The notes under the pieces are model-generated. The model had not been told where the DNA came from. It saw only the letters and a program-made list of their open reading frames with translations, and made no database searches. The position numbers were made by a program, and so were the translations under genes. A stretch of 64,000 nucleotides of DNA, taken from an uncultured Rhodospirillales bacterium. GTDB lineage: Bacteria; Pseudomonadota; Alphaproteobacteria; ATCC43930; CGMCC-115725. The DNA is taken from positions 310,001 through 374,000 of the forward strand of contig CAIKMD010000002.1 of NCBI GenBank assembly GCA_903828515.1. The letters run 5' to 3'. Positions 44,788 to 53,568 of the stretch are shown here, piece after piece; positions within the stretch are counted from its first letter, which is position 1, and each line of letters begins with the position of its first letter.

Positions 44788-46347
44788 ATGACGGGCACAC
44801 GGCGCGATTTTCTGCGCCAGGTCGCGGCGGTCGGTGGTTATCGCGCGACTTACCTGACCATGCAGGCAATGGGTTTGTTGACGACGGCCGCAATTGCCGA
44901 GCCATTGGCGCTCGAAAAGGGCGCGGCGCATGGCACCAAGATCGTCATCCTTGGGGCCGGTGTTGCCGGCATGTCCGCTGCCTATGAATTGGGCAAGGCG
45001 GGCTACGACTGCACCGTGCTGGAAGCCCGCGAACGGGTCGGCGGCCGCAACTGGACGGTCCGGCGCGGCACCAGGCTCGCGATGAATGACGGTACCGAGC
45101 AGCATTGCGACTTCGATGCCGGACTTTATTGGAATGCCGGTCCGGCGCGGTTGCCGAGCCATCATCAAGCGGTGCTGGGCTATTGCCGGGAATTGGGCGT
45201 GGCCCTCGAAGTCGAGGTGAACACCAATCGCGGCGCGCTGTTGCTGAACCCGAATGCGAATGGCGGCAAGCCGGTCGTCATGCGTCAGGCGATCAACGAT
45301 GCGCGCGGCGAAATTTCCGAACTGCTGGGCAAGGCCCTGAAGCGCGGCGCGCTCGACCAGGAGTTCACCGCGCAGGACAAAGAGCGGATGCTCGCTTTCC
45401 TCCGGCAATATGGCGACCTGACACCCGACCACCTGTACAAAGGATCGGAACGGTCGGGCTACACGACGCTGCCCGGCGCGGCGGAGCAGGTCGGCGTCAC
45501 GCGCGAGCCCGTCCCGCTGAACCTGCTCCTCGACGAAGATATGTGGGCGGGGATGTTGTTCGAGGAAGCCTTCGACTTCCAGGCCACGATGTTCCAACCG
45601 GTCGGCGGCATGGATAGCATTCCGATGGCGTTCGCGAAGAAACTCGGGCCCGTGATCCGCCGCTCGGCCGAAGTCACGGCGATCAAGCGTTCGGCGCATG
45701 GCGTTTCGGTCACCTATCGCGACACGCACGACCACAAGACGCATCGGATCGACGCGGCCTATTGTCTCGTGACCATCCCGCTCAAGGTGCTATCGGCGAT
45801 CGAGGCGGATTTCTCGGCGCCTTATCGCGCGGCCATCGCTTCGGTCGATTACGGCAATGCGGTCAAGCTCGCCTGGCAGGCGCATCGGTTCTGGGAAACC
45901 AACGATCACATCTATGGCGGCATTTCCTGGGTCAAAGGCCCGACGAGTCTGGTCTGGTATCCGAGCGACCGGTTCTTTTCGGAGAAGGGGATTCTCCTTG
46001 GCGCCTATACCGCGCGCGACAGCGCCGACGACCTGGCGGCGAAATCCCTGAGCGATCAATTCGCCTTGTCGCGGGCGGTGATCGAGGAAATGCATCCGGG
46101 CCAAGGCAAGGCGTTGGAAAAGCCGATGGCGATCGCCTGGTCGAAAATTCCCCATAGCTTGGGGATCGCCGCGCGATGGCGCCCGGATCAGGACCCTGAA
46201 TACGCGTTACTCAATCAACCCGACGGGCCGTTCTATTTCGCGGGCGAACATCTGAGTCATGTCGGCGCCTGGCAGGAGGGCGCGATGCTGTCATCACGGC
46301 GCGCGATCAATATGATCGATCAGCATCGTCGCAGCCGGCATATCTAA
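44788..46347 (+). CDS. flavin amine oxidase, Tat-exported
   Basis: The 519-aa enzyme has a Tat signal (TRRDFLR) and the flavin-binding KIVILGAGVAGMSAAYELGKAGYDCTVLEARERVGGRNWT of monoamine/L-amino-acid oxidases. The C-terminal FAD motif (GPFYFAGEHLSHVGAWQEGAMLSSRRA) is intact. It oxidises an amine or amino acid, making aldehyde or keto acid, H2O2 and ammonia. It is followed at 82 bp by an SBP gene and then an enoyl-CoA hydratase gene, which together suggest periplasmic deamination of a compound later degraded through CoA esters. Confidence 0.9.
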   Translation: MTGTRRDFLRQVAAVGGYRATYLTMQAMGLLTTAAIAEPLALEKGAAHGTKIVILGAGVAGMSAAYELGKAGYDCTVLEARERVGGRNWTVRRGTRLAMNDGTEQHCDFDAGLYWNAGPARLPSHHQAVLGYCRELGVALEVEVNTNRGALLLNPNANGGKPVVMRQAINDARGEISELLGKALKRGALDQEFTAQDKERMLAFLRQYGDLTPDHLYKGSERSGYTTLPGAAEQVGVTREPVPLNLLLDEDMWAGMLFEEAFDFQATMFQPVGGMDSIPMAFAKKLGPVIRRSAEVTAIKRSAHGVSVTYRDTHDHKTHRIDAAYCLVTIPLKVLSAIEADFSAPYRAAIASVDYGNAVKLAWQAHRFWETNDHIYGGISWVKGPTSLVWYPSDRFFSEKGILLGAYTARDSADDLAAKSLSDQFALSRAVIEEMHPGQGKALEKPMAIAWSKIPHSLGIAARWRPDQDPEYALLNQPDGPFYFAGEHLSHVGAWQEGAMLSSRRAINMIDQHRRSRHI

Positions 46348-46429
46348 TCGTCGCGGTTGATTCTTCGTATCCGTGCCTTGTGACGCGGCGGCGATGCGCC
46401 TATCGTTTTTGTCGGGGAGGACAAAAACA

Positions 46430-47410
46430 ATGAATTACCAAAAATACGGGTGCGTGCTTTTCGCGGCATGGGTGACGCTCACCGGCTTGATCAATCCCGG
46501 CCCTGCGCGTGCCGCCGAGAAAATAAGCGCGGGCGCGATCGGTTCGGCCTCGCCGCTTGGTTGGCCGTTTTACATCGGGATGAGCAAGGGGTTGTTCACC
46601 GCCAAGGGTCTCGATATCGATCTCGTCTACACCGCGTCGGCCCCCAATCTGCTCCAGCAATTATCGGCGGGGTCCTTGGACTTGGCGGTGTCGAGTGGCC
46701 TTGTCGATCCGATCCGCGCCATCGATAAGGGCGCGGCGGTCGCGCTGATCCTCGTCGAGGTGCAGGCTGCGCCTTACGTCCTTGTCGCGAAGCCGGAGAT
46801 CAAGAACCTCGCGGGCCTGAAAGGCAAGACCGTGGCCGTCGGTGGCTTTAACGACATCACCAATATCTATCTCGACCGGATGCTGGCGCCCGAGGGGATC
46901 AAGCGCGGCGAATTCGACATGAAATTCTTCGGCAATACGCCGGCGCGTTATGCGGCCCTGCAGGCGGGCGCAGTCGATGCGGCAATGTTGAGCCAGCCGG
47001 CCAATTTCTATGCCGAAGCGGCCGGTTACAACAATGTCGGCCTGGTGAAAGACTATGTCGGCGATCTGCCGTTCTCGGGATCGGTGGTGAATACCGCCTG
47101 GGCGGCTAGTCATCGGGACGCGGTCGCTAAGATCGTCGCCACCTATGTCGAGGGTGTGACCTGGTTGCTCGATCGCAAGAACCGCGACGAGGCGGTGAAG
47201 ATCATGGTCGATGTCAGCCAGGGCAAGCCCGAGGACATCGCCAAGAGTTATGATTTTCTGGTCGATGGCAGCTATTTCGGGCGAGGGGGCACGGTCTCGC
47301 GCGCGAAGCTGACGAGCCTGGTCGCCGCGATGCATGCGCTCGGCGACATCGACGATACGCCCAGCGCCGACCGGCTGGTGCTGCCGGGCCTGTCGTTGAT
47401 GGTAGATTAG
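46430..47410 (+). CDS. ABC-type substrate-binding protein (NMT1-like)
   Basis: The 326-aa protein has a signal peptide (ends PARAAE) and the NMT1/THI5-like fold: IGSASPLGWPFYIGMSKGLFTAKGLDIDL, SLDLAVSSGLVDPIRAI and NLAGLKGKTVAVGGFND. The ggggagg at 46413-46419 fixes the start at 46430. It lies between an exported amine oxidase and an enoyl-CoA hydratase; no permease is nearby. Confidence 0.87.
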   Translation: MNYQKYGCVLFAAWVTLTGLINPGPARAAEKISAGAIGSASPLGWPFYIGMSKGLFTAKGLDIDLVYTASAPNLLQQLSAGSLDLAVSSGLVDPIRAIDKGAAVALILVEVQAAPYVLVAKPEIKNLAGLKGKTVAVGGFNDITNIYLDRMLAPEGIKRGEFDMKFFGNTPARYAALQAGAVDAAMLSQPANFYAEAAGYNNVGLVKDYVGDLPFSGSVVNTAWAASHRDAVAKIVATYVEGVTWLLDRKNRDEAVKIMVDVSQGKPEDIAKSYDFLVDGSYFGRGGTVSRAKLTSLVAAMHALGDIDDTPSADRLVLPGLSLMVD

Positions 47411-47436
47411 GTGCGATCGACAACGGGGTAACACGA

Positions 47437-48246
47437 ATGGCAAAATCCGATCCGCAATCGCATCCGGTCCTCTTGCGCGAGGACCGAGGGAAGGTGGCGA
47501 TCCTCACGCTGAACCGGCCGGAAAAGCTGAATGCGCTGAGCAGTGAGCTTATTTCGGCCCTGATGGCCGCGCTCGACGATATCGAACTCGATCCGACGAT
47601 CCGGGCGATCGTCATCACCGGGGCGGGCCGGGCTTTCAGCGCCGGTGCGGATATCACGGCGTTCCAGAAACATATCCAGGCCGGCCCGGCCGAGGCCGTT
47701 TCCCATTTCATGCGGCCGGGTCACCGGATGACCAGGCGGGTCGAGTCCTTTCCGAAGCCGATCATCGCGGCGATCAACGGCTTGGCCTTCGGTGGCGGAT
47801 GCGAACTCGTCGAATCCACGCATATCGCGCTCGCGGCGGCGAATGCGGTTTTCTCGAAAGCGGAGATCGATATCGGAATCATTCCGACCTTCGGCGGCAC
47901 ACAAAGACTGCCGCGTAATGTCGGCCGGAAGGCGGCGATCGAGTTGATCCTGACCGGGCGGCGCTTCGATGCGAATGAAGCCTTGCGTCTTGGCCTCATC
48001 AACCGCGTTGTGCCCGAAGCCGACTTGCTCCGGGACGCCGTCGCTCTGGCGGCGGAACTGGCGACCAAGCCGCCGCTCACGCTCGCTGCCGCGCTCGGCG
48101 CCATTCATCGCGGCATGGATGCGTCGATTGACGATGGCCTGGCGATCGAAGAGGCCGCCTTTGCCCGCATCGTTCCGACCCACGATGCAGCGGAGGGTGT
48201 GGCCGCGTTCGTGGAGAAACGCCAGCCAAGGTTTACCGGCAGCTAG
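47437..48246 (+). CDS. enoyl-CoA hydratase/isomerase family protein
   Basis: The 269-aa crotonase-fold protein has KVAILTLNRPEKLNALSSEL, the oxyanion-hole segments GAGRAFSAGADITAF and AAINGLAFGGGCELV, and a catalytic Glu near STHIALAAANAVFSKAEIDIGIIP. It hydrates or isomerises a CoA thioester. As the last gene of the amine oxidase-SBP operon (26 bp after the SBP), it probably serves the degradation of that substrate. Its 3' end overlaps the convergent acetyltransferase gene by 4 bp. Confidence 0.9.
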   Translation: MAKSDPQSHPVLLREDRGKVAILTLNRPEKLNALSSELISALMAALDDIELDPTIRAIVITGAGRAFSAGADITAFQKHIQAGPAEAVSHFMRPGHRMTRRVESFPKPIIAAINGLAFGGGCELVESTHIALAAANAVFSKAEIDIGIIPTFGGTQRLPRNVGRKAAIELILTGRRFDANEALRLGLINRVVPEADLLRDAVALAAELATKPPLTLAAALGAIHRGMDASIDDGLAIEEAAFARIVPTHDAAEGVAAFVEKRQPRFTGS

Positions 48247-48689
48247 GCGAGCGATAACCGAAACGGCACCATCGTTGATTGCTCAAACCCGTGCCGCGCG
48301 TAGAGACGTTGCGCCGCTTCGTTGAGGCGGTCGGTCATCAGCGTGATTCGCTTGCACTCATGCTTGCGTGCGGTAGCGATAGCCTGCTCGAGCAATTTTT
48401 CGCCGATACCACCGCCGCGTGCGTTCGCCGTCACGACAAAATCATCGAGGATCGCGACCCGAGCCCCCAATGCGGTGGAGACGGAGAAGAGAATGTTCGC
48501 CATTCCCACGACCACACCGTCATTCTTCGCGACGAGAACGATGCCGATGACCGGATCGCCGATGATTTGCGCGAGCCCGCGCAATTGCGCCTCCTGATCG
48601 GGTGAAAACTCGACTTCCTGGGTAAACAATTCGCTCAATAGCGCCGCAAGGGCGGGAATGTCGCCTTGCGTCGCGGGCGCGATCTCCAT
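48243..48689 (-). CDS. GNAT family N-acetyltransferase
   Basis: The 148-aa protein has the GNAT fold with the acetyl-CoA loop RGGGIGEKLLEQAIATARKHECKRI (Q/RxxGxG/A pattern) after VAILDDFVVTANA, and a final LYARHGFEQST. The substrate is unknown. The gene follows the Sir2 gene by 11 bp on the same strand, so acetylation and deacetylation functions are co-transcribed. Confidence 0.87.
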   Translation of the reverse strand: MEIAPATQGDIPALAALLSELFTQEVEFSPDQEAQLRGLAQIIGDPVIGIVLVAKNDGVVVGMANILFSVSTALGARVAILDDFVVTANARGGGIGEKLLEQAIATARKHECKRITLMTDRLNEAAQRLYARHGFEQSTMVPFRLSLA

Positions 48690-48700
48690 GTCTGCCGCCG

Positions 48701-49441
48701 TTAATCCAGCGGTGCCGCGGCCGTCATGACCGCGCCGATGCTGTCATGGATGACGAGGTCGGCGTAGCGATCCTGTTCGGTCGGCTCTTTGTTGACGATG
48801 ACGAGGCGTGCGTCGTTTTCCTTGGCGAGGAGCGGAAACCCTGCGGCCGGATAGACCACGAGCGACGAGCCGAGCACGATGAAGAGATCGCAGTCGAGGG
48901 TTTCCGCGCGGGCGCGCTCCATCTTGTCTGGCGGCATCGCCTGGCCGAACGAGATTGTCGCGGTCTTGACGATGCCGCCACAGTCGCGACAGGCAGGAAT
49001 CTCGCCCCGGCCGAGGAAGCTTTGCTTCAGGACTTCGAGTTCGTGGCGTAAACCACAATCGAGACAGGTCGCGTAGCTCGCATTGCCATGCAGCTCGATC
49101 ACCTGGCCTGCCGGAACGCCGGATTCCTGATGCAGGTTGTCGATATTCTGGGTGATGACGCTCGCCACTTTCCCGCGTGCGACGAGGCGGGCCACGGCGT
49201 AATGCCCCGGATTGGGTGCGGCGCCGGTCCACCGCATCACGCCCGAAAACGTGCGGGTCCAGCTCTCGCGACGTTTGTCCTCGCTGCCGACGAACTCGTC
49301 GTAATAGATCGGCTTCATCTTGCTCCAGATACCGCCGGGGCTACGGAAATCGGGAATGCCGCTTTCGGTCGAAATGCCCGCGCCGGTGAAGATGACCGCG
49401 CGGCGCGATTCGGCGATGAGGTCGCGGAGTGATCGGGTCAT
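48701..49441 (-). CDS. cobB: Sir2 family NAD-dependent deacylase
   Basis: The 246-aa sirtuin removes acyl groups from lysine with NAD+. It has GAGISTESGIPDFRS (about residues 20-34), TQNIDNLH (98-104), the catalytic His118 in ELHGN, and four Zn2+ cysteines (C126, C129, C151, C154). It lies between two acetyltransferase genes on the same strand, a coherent lysine-acylation cluster. The 3' neighbour is the small GNAT gene. Confidence 0.93.
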   Translation of the reverse strand: MTRSLRDLIAESRRAVIFTGAGISTESGIPDFRSPGGIWSKMKPIYYDEFVGSEDKRRESWTRTFSGVMRWTGAAPNPGHYAVARLVARGKVASVITQNIDNLHQESGVPAGQVIELHGNASYATCLDCGLRHELEVLKQSFLGRGEIPACRDCGGIVKTATISFGQAMPPDKMERARAETLDCDLFIVLGSSLVVYPAAGFPLLAKENDARLVIVNKEPTEQDRYADLVIHDSIGAVMTAAAPLD

Positions 49442-49447
49442 GCGGTC

Positions 49448-50611
49448 TTACTCCGCCTCGCGCTTGAAGGGCGAGAGTACTTCCTCGAGTTCTTCCATCT
49501 CATTCTCGACCGCGTGGCGCTCGCGCTTACAGAAATCGGCGACTGCGCGCTCGAAACCGGCATCGGCGATCCAGTGCGCGGAATAGGTGGGGGAGGGCAG
49601 GTAGCCACGCTGAATCTTGTGTTGGCCTTGGGCTCCGGCCTCGACCCGTTTCAATCCGCGTTCGATGGCGAAATCGATCGCGCGGTAATAGCAGACTTCA
49701 AAGTGCAGAAACGGGTAATCGCCGAGGCAACCCCAATTGCGCCCGAAAATCGTGTCCGTGCCGACGAGATTGAGCGCGCCGGCGATCCAGCGTCCGCCTT
49801 TCTTCGCCATCACCAGTACGACATTGTCGGGCATGCGCTGATGCAGCAGATCGAAGAACTCTCGTGACAGATAGGCTTGGCCCCATTTGCGGTCCGAGGT
49901 CGACATATAGAAGCGAAAGAACGCATCCCAATGCTCGGGCTTGAGCGTCTCACCGTTGAGCGTCTCGATCTCGATGCCGCCCTCGAGCGCGTCGCGCCGT
50001 TCACGCTTGATCTGTTTGCGCTTGCGCGAATGGAGCTTCTCGAGAAAATCGTCGAAGCTTTTATAGTTTTCGTTTTCCCAATGGAATTGGCGCCCGAGCC
50101 GTTGGAGGAAACCGGCCTCGCCGAGCATTTTCCATTCGGCCTCGCGCGGGAAGGTGACGTGGATCGACGACACCTTGCGGACCTTGGCTACCTCGACCAT
50201 CGCGGCAATCAGGTATTGCGCGGCATCGTCGGGCGCATCGGGATGGAGCAGGAGACGCGGGCCAGTCACCGGCGTGAACGGGACGGCGGCTTGAAGTTTC
50301 GGGTAGTAGCGGCCGCCGGCGCGCTCGTAACCTTGGGCCCAACCGTGATCGAACACGTACTCGCCCTGGGAATGGCTTTTGAGATACATCGGCACGGCAC
50401 CGACAAGCGTGCCGCGCGCGTCTTCGAGGATGATGTGCTGCGGCAGCCAACCCGTCTGGCGCGTGGCGGAGCCGGACTCTTCGAGGGCCTGAAGGAAAGC
50501 ATAGGCGACGAAAGGGTTCTCCGGCCCGGCGCAAGCGTTCCAGGCATCGGCCGAAATCTCGCTCAGATCCTCGACGATCCGGACGCTCAGACTTTCGCCG
50601 CCATCGGCCAT
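49448..50611 (-). CDS. GNAT-fold acyltransferase (COG3146-like)
   Basis: The 387-aa protein belongs to the large GNAT-fold family found in alphaproteobacteria (COG3146/DUF482), with SIHVTFPREAEWKMLGEAGFLQR, ENYKSFDDFLEKLHSRKRKQIKRERRDAL and the end HKIQRGYLPSPTYSAHW. Its precise reaction is not known; family members resemble FemAB/lysine acyltransferases. It ends 7 bp upstream of the Sir2 start and shares the operon. Confidence 0.82.
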   Translation of the reverse strand: MADGGESLSVRIVEDLSEISADAWNACAGPENPFVAYAFLQALEESGSATRQTGWLPQHIILEDARGTLVGAVPMYLKSHSQGEYVFDHGWAQGYERAGGRYYPKLQAAVPFTPVTGPRLLLHPDAPDDAAQYLIAAMVEVAKVRKVSSIHVTFPREAEWKMLGEAGFLQRLGRQFHWENENYKSFDDFLEKLHSRKRKQIKRERRDALEGGIEIETLNGETLKPEHWDAFFRFYMSTSDRKWGQAYLSREFFDLLHQRMPDNVVLVMAKKGGRWIAGALNLVGTDTIFGRNWGCLGDYPFLHFEVCYYRAIDFAIERGLKRVEAGAQGQHKIQRGYLPSPTYSAHWIADAGFERAVADFCKRERHAVENEMEELEEVLSPFKREAE

Positions 50612-50627
50612 CGCAAATTCCCGGCCG

Positions 50628-51095
50628 CTATTTGATCTCCAGGATCACATCGACTTCGACGGCGGCGCCGCCCGGCAGCGAGCCGACGCCGACCGCGGTG
50701 CGCGCATGACGTCCGGCATCTTCGAACACCTCGACCATCAGATCCGAGGCGCCGTTGACCACGGAAGGCTGATCCTTGAAATCGGGCGTCGCATTGACGA
50801 AGCCGCCGACGCGGACGATCCGCACGACGCGATCGAGATCGCCGTCGAGATAGCGCTTGATCTGCGCCAACAGGTTGAGGCCGCAGGTCCGTGCCGCCTT
50901 CTTGCCGTCCTCGATCGAGATTTCGGCGCCGAGCTTGCCGACATAGCGGCGCTCGCCGTTCCAGTTGCAGACCTGCCCCGAGACATAGAGGAGGTTGCCG
51001 GTCCTGACGGCCGGAACGTAATTCGCCATCGGCGCGGCCGCGTTGGGCAATTCGATCTTGAGGTCGGCGAGGCGTTGCTCGATCTTTCCGGGCAT
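50628..51095 (-). CDS. RidA family protein
   Basis: The 155-aa product has the RidA/YjgF fold: GNLLYVSGQVCNWNGERRYVGKLG, ARTCGLNLLAQIKRYLDGDLDRVVRIVRVGGFVNATPDF and the end GVGSLPGGAAVEVDVILEI. The conserved Arg that binds the 2-aminoacrylate carboxylate is not at its usual place in the visible motif GRHARTAVGVGSLP, so the activity may differ. It heads the acyltransferase-Sir2 gene row. The ATG at 51095 is chosen over a longer frame. Confidence 0.85.
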   Translation of the reverse strand: MPGKIEQRLADLKIELPNAAAPMANYVPAVRTGNLLYVSGQVCNWNGERRYVGKLGAEISIEDGKKAARTCGLNLLAQIKRYLDGDLDRVVRIVRVGGFVNATPDFKDQPSVVNGASDLMVEVFEDAGRHARTAVGVGSLPGGAAVEVDVILEIK

Positions 51096-51186
51096 GGGAT
51101 ATCCTTTTTTGGGCTCGTGCCGGGACAGTTTAGCGCGCCCGCATCCTGCCGCGAAAGCGCCGTAAATTCCCGCTAAGGTAACCCCT

Positions 51187-51795
51187 ATGACAAGATTTTC
51201 GCTCTTTCTGGGTGTTCTCCTGATGCTGGCCGGGCCGGCCTCGGCGGCGGGATTGCTCGACGCACCGATCTCCTTTACCGCGCAGCGCAGCGTCACGGTC
51301 AACGGTCAGACCTATGTCGGCCCGATGTTTCACGTGCCCGGTCAGGAACGTCACGAGCAGACCTTGATGGGTATGCCGCAGGTCTACATTCTCGACGACG
51401 AGAGCGGCGACGGGTACATGATCCTGCCGGGGCTCAAGACCTACATCAAATTCCCGTTTCCGCCGCTGCTCTCGGCGCTGGTGGATGGCGACATCCAAAA
51501 GCAGCCGCGCGGCGATGAAATCGTCTCCGGCATTCCGACCACCAAATACCGCCTCGATCACAATTCACCCGACGGCATGCACGGCGAGGGCTTCGCCTGG
51601 GTCAGCAAACGCGGCGTGCTGATGAAACTCGACGGGACGATGACGGCGCCCGGTGGTCATAAGACGAAGGTCGCGTTGATTCTGTCCGATCTGAAAGAAG
51701 GCCCGCAAAAGCCGTCCTTGTTCGCGCCGCCGCGCGACATGAACCAATTGCCGATCGAAGCGTTGGCGCCGCTCATCGGCGGGATCGGACATTAA
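51187..51795 (+). CDS. exported protein, DUF4412-like
   Basis: The 202-aa product has a signal peptide (ends PASAAG) and a beta-rich mature domain resembling outer-membrane lipoprotein-sorting-like DUF4412 proteins (VPGQERHEQTLMGMPQVYILDDESGDGYMILPGLKTYIKFPFPPL, then KYRLDHNSPDGMHGEGFAWVSKRGVLMKLDG). It may bind lipid or lipopeptide in the periplasm; this is inferred from fold only. It lies upstream of the photolyase gene. Confidence 0.65.
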   Translation: MTRFSLFLGVLLMLAGPASAAGLLDAPISFTAQRSVTVNGQTYVGPMFHVPGQERHEQTLMGMPQVYILDDESGDGYMILPGLKTYIKFPFPPLLSALVDGDIQKQPRGDEIVSGIPTTKYRLDHNSPDGMHGEGFAWVSKRGVLMKLDGTMTAPGGHKTKVALILSDLKEGPQKPSLFAPPRDMNQLPIEALAPLIGGIGH

Positions 51796-51842
51796 ATTCG
51801 TTTGGGCGTGATCCAGGCGCCGGTGCGCTGCGTACCGACTGT

Positions 51843-53312
51843 ATGCGCGCCGATCCGCCGGTCATTTTTTGGTTTCGTCAGGATCTGCGCCTCGCCGACA
51901 ATCCGGGTTTGACCGCCGCTATTGCCACCGGCAGGCCGGTCCTCCCGGTCTATATCCTCGACGACGAAGCCCTCGGCCCGTGGCGGCCGGGCGGGGCGAG
52001 CCGATGGTGGCTGCATCACAGCCTGGTCTCGCTCGGCAACGATCTATCGCGCCTTGCCGGTCACGCGGATGGCAGGCGCGTGCTGGTCTTGCGCCGCGAA
52101 GACGCGGAAACAGCCCTTCGCTCGCTGATCGATCAAACCGGTGCCACGGCCGTGTACTGGACGCGGCGTTATGAGCCTGACGCGATGGCGGTCGACGCCC
52201 GCATCAAGGCAGCGCTGATCCGCGACGGGATCGAAACGCGCAGCTTTGCCGGATCGCTGCTGTTCGAGCCGTGGACCATCGCGACAGGGCAAGGCACGCC
52301 CTATCGCGTCTTCACGCCCTACTACCGTGCCTGCATGGCGCAGTCGCCGGGTTCCGTGCTCCCGTCGCCGCCTCGGTTGGTTACGTCAGACGCAAGCCCC
52401 GAATCCTTGCCGATCTCGGGTCTGGATCTGTTGCCGATGCCGGATTGGGCCGAGGGCATGCGGTCGGCATGGGTACCGGGTGAGGGCGGCGCGCGTGCTC
52501 ATCTCGATCATTTCCTGAGCGACGGGATCGCGACCTATCGGGAGGATCGCGACCATCCCCATCTGTTCAGCACGTCCCGGCTGTCGCCGCATCTTCATTT
52601 CGGCGAGGTCAGTCCGCGTGTGGTTTGGCAGGCGGCGCAATTTCATCGGGAATCAGTCGTCGCATCGTCGGGCAGCGAGGCCTATCTGCGCCAACTGATC
52701 TGGCGCGAATTCTCGCATCATCTTCTCTATCATTTTCCGGATTTGCCGAGCCGCCCGTTGCGTCCCGGTTTCGATGCGCTGATGCGGCTCGATGCTCCCG
52801 ACGCCGTGGCGGCGTGGCGTCGCGGCCGCACCGGTTATCCGATCGTCGATGCCGGCATGCGCGAGTTATGGGCGACGGGGTGGATGCATAACCGTGTCCG
52901 GATGATCGTCGCGTCGTTTCTGATCAAGGACCTGTTGCAGCCCTGGCAAAGCGGCGCGGCGTGGTTCTGGGACACGCTGGTCGATGCCGATCTCGCCAAC
53001 AACGTCGCGAGCTGGCAGTGGGTGGCGGGTTGCGGCGCTGATGCGGCGCCGTTTTTCCGCATCTTCAATCCGGTCCTGCAGGGCAGCCGGTTCGATCCCG
53101 GTGGCGACTACGTTCGCCGCTGGGTCCCAGAACTTTCGGGGCTGGACGCCGATCATATTCACGCGCCGTGGGAAGCGCCGACGCGGATTCTGGATCAGGC
53201 GGGCGTGCGGCTCGGTCGCGACTACCCGTTGCCGATCGTCGATCACGCGATGGCGCGACGCCGGGCGCTGGATGCTTTCCGCGACATCGGGACGGCAAAA
53301 ACGAGCCCCTAA
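51843..53312 (+). CDS. phrB: deoxyribodipyrimidine photolyase
   Basis: CPD photolyase/cryptochrome family enzyme (489 aa) that repairs UV pyrimidine dimers with blue light. It has the antenna-domain start FWFRQDLRLADNPGL and the FAD-binding C-terminal domain with RRGRTGYPIVDAGMRELWATGWMHNRVRM, FLIKDLLQPWQSGAAWFWDTLVDADLANN and the ASWQWVAGCGADAAPFFRIFNP motif, all typical of class I enzymes. A short gene for a charged protein follows. Confidence 0.95.
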   Translation: MRADPPVIFWFRQDLRLADNPGLTAAIATGRPVLPVYILDDEALGPWRPGGASRWWLHHSLVSLGNDLSRLAGHADGRRVLVLRREDAETALRSLIDQTGATAVYWTRRYEPDAMAVDARIKAALIRDGIETRSFAGSLLFEPWTIATGQGTPYRVFTPYYRACMAQSPGSVLPSPPRLVTSDASPESLPISGLDLLPMPDWAEGMRSAWVPGEGGARAHLDHFLSDGIATYREDRDHPHLFSTSRLSPHLHFGEVSPRVVWQAAQFHRESVVASSGSEAYLRQLIWREFSHHLLYHFPDLPSRPLRPGFDALMRLDAPDAVAAWRRGRTGYPIVDAGMRELWATGWMHNRVRMIVASFLIKDLLQPWQSGAAWFWDTLVDADLANNVASWQWVAGCGADAAPFFRIFNPVLQGSRFDPGGDYVRRWVPELSGLDADHIHAPWEAPTRILDQAGVRLGRDYPLPIVDHAMARRRALDAFRDIGTAKTSP

Positions 53313-53369
53313 AAAGCCGCAAAAGCGGTGCAACCTCATACGACGATCTGCGACGTGAAGAGGACTGCG

Positions 53370-53516
53370 ATGACGACGAAAAAGCCGGAAGAAATTCAGA
53401 AAGAGAAATTCATCGAAGCCGCGCACATGGTCGAAGCGGATCATGACGAAGTGGCGTTCGAGAAACGCCTGAAGAAAATTGCCAAGCTCACCCCGAAAGA
53501 GCCGAAAAAGTCCTGA
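53370..53516 (+). CDS. small charged protein, unknown
   Basis: The 48-aa product (MTTKKPEEIQKEKFIEAAHMVEADHDEVAFEKRLKKIAKLTPKEPKKS) is very rich in Lys and Glu and predicted to be one amphipathic helix with a Lys/Pro tail. A gaagagg site precedes ATG 53370, which fixes the start against an upstream in-frame ATG. It follows phrB by about 60 bp. Function is unknown. Confidence 0.55.
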   Translation: MTTKKPEEIQKEKFIEAAHMVEADHDEVAFEKRLKKIAKLTPKEPKKS

Positions 53517-53540
53517 CCATTGCCGCGCGCGCATAAAAAA

Positions 53541-53568
53541 GCCGGCCATCCCTGAAGGGACGGCCGGC
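53541..53568 (-). terminator. strong hairpin after phrB region
   Basis: GCCGGCC and GGCCGGC pair with the inner pair TCCCT/AGGGA (one mismatch between) around GA. It is preceded on the plus strand by AAAAAA, so it reads as a terminator on the minus strand; on the plus strand it lacks a T-run and may still act as a stable 3' end for phrB transcripts. Confidence 0.6.
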
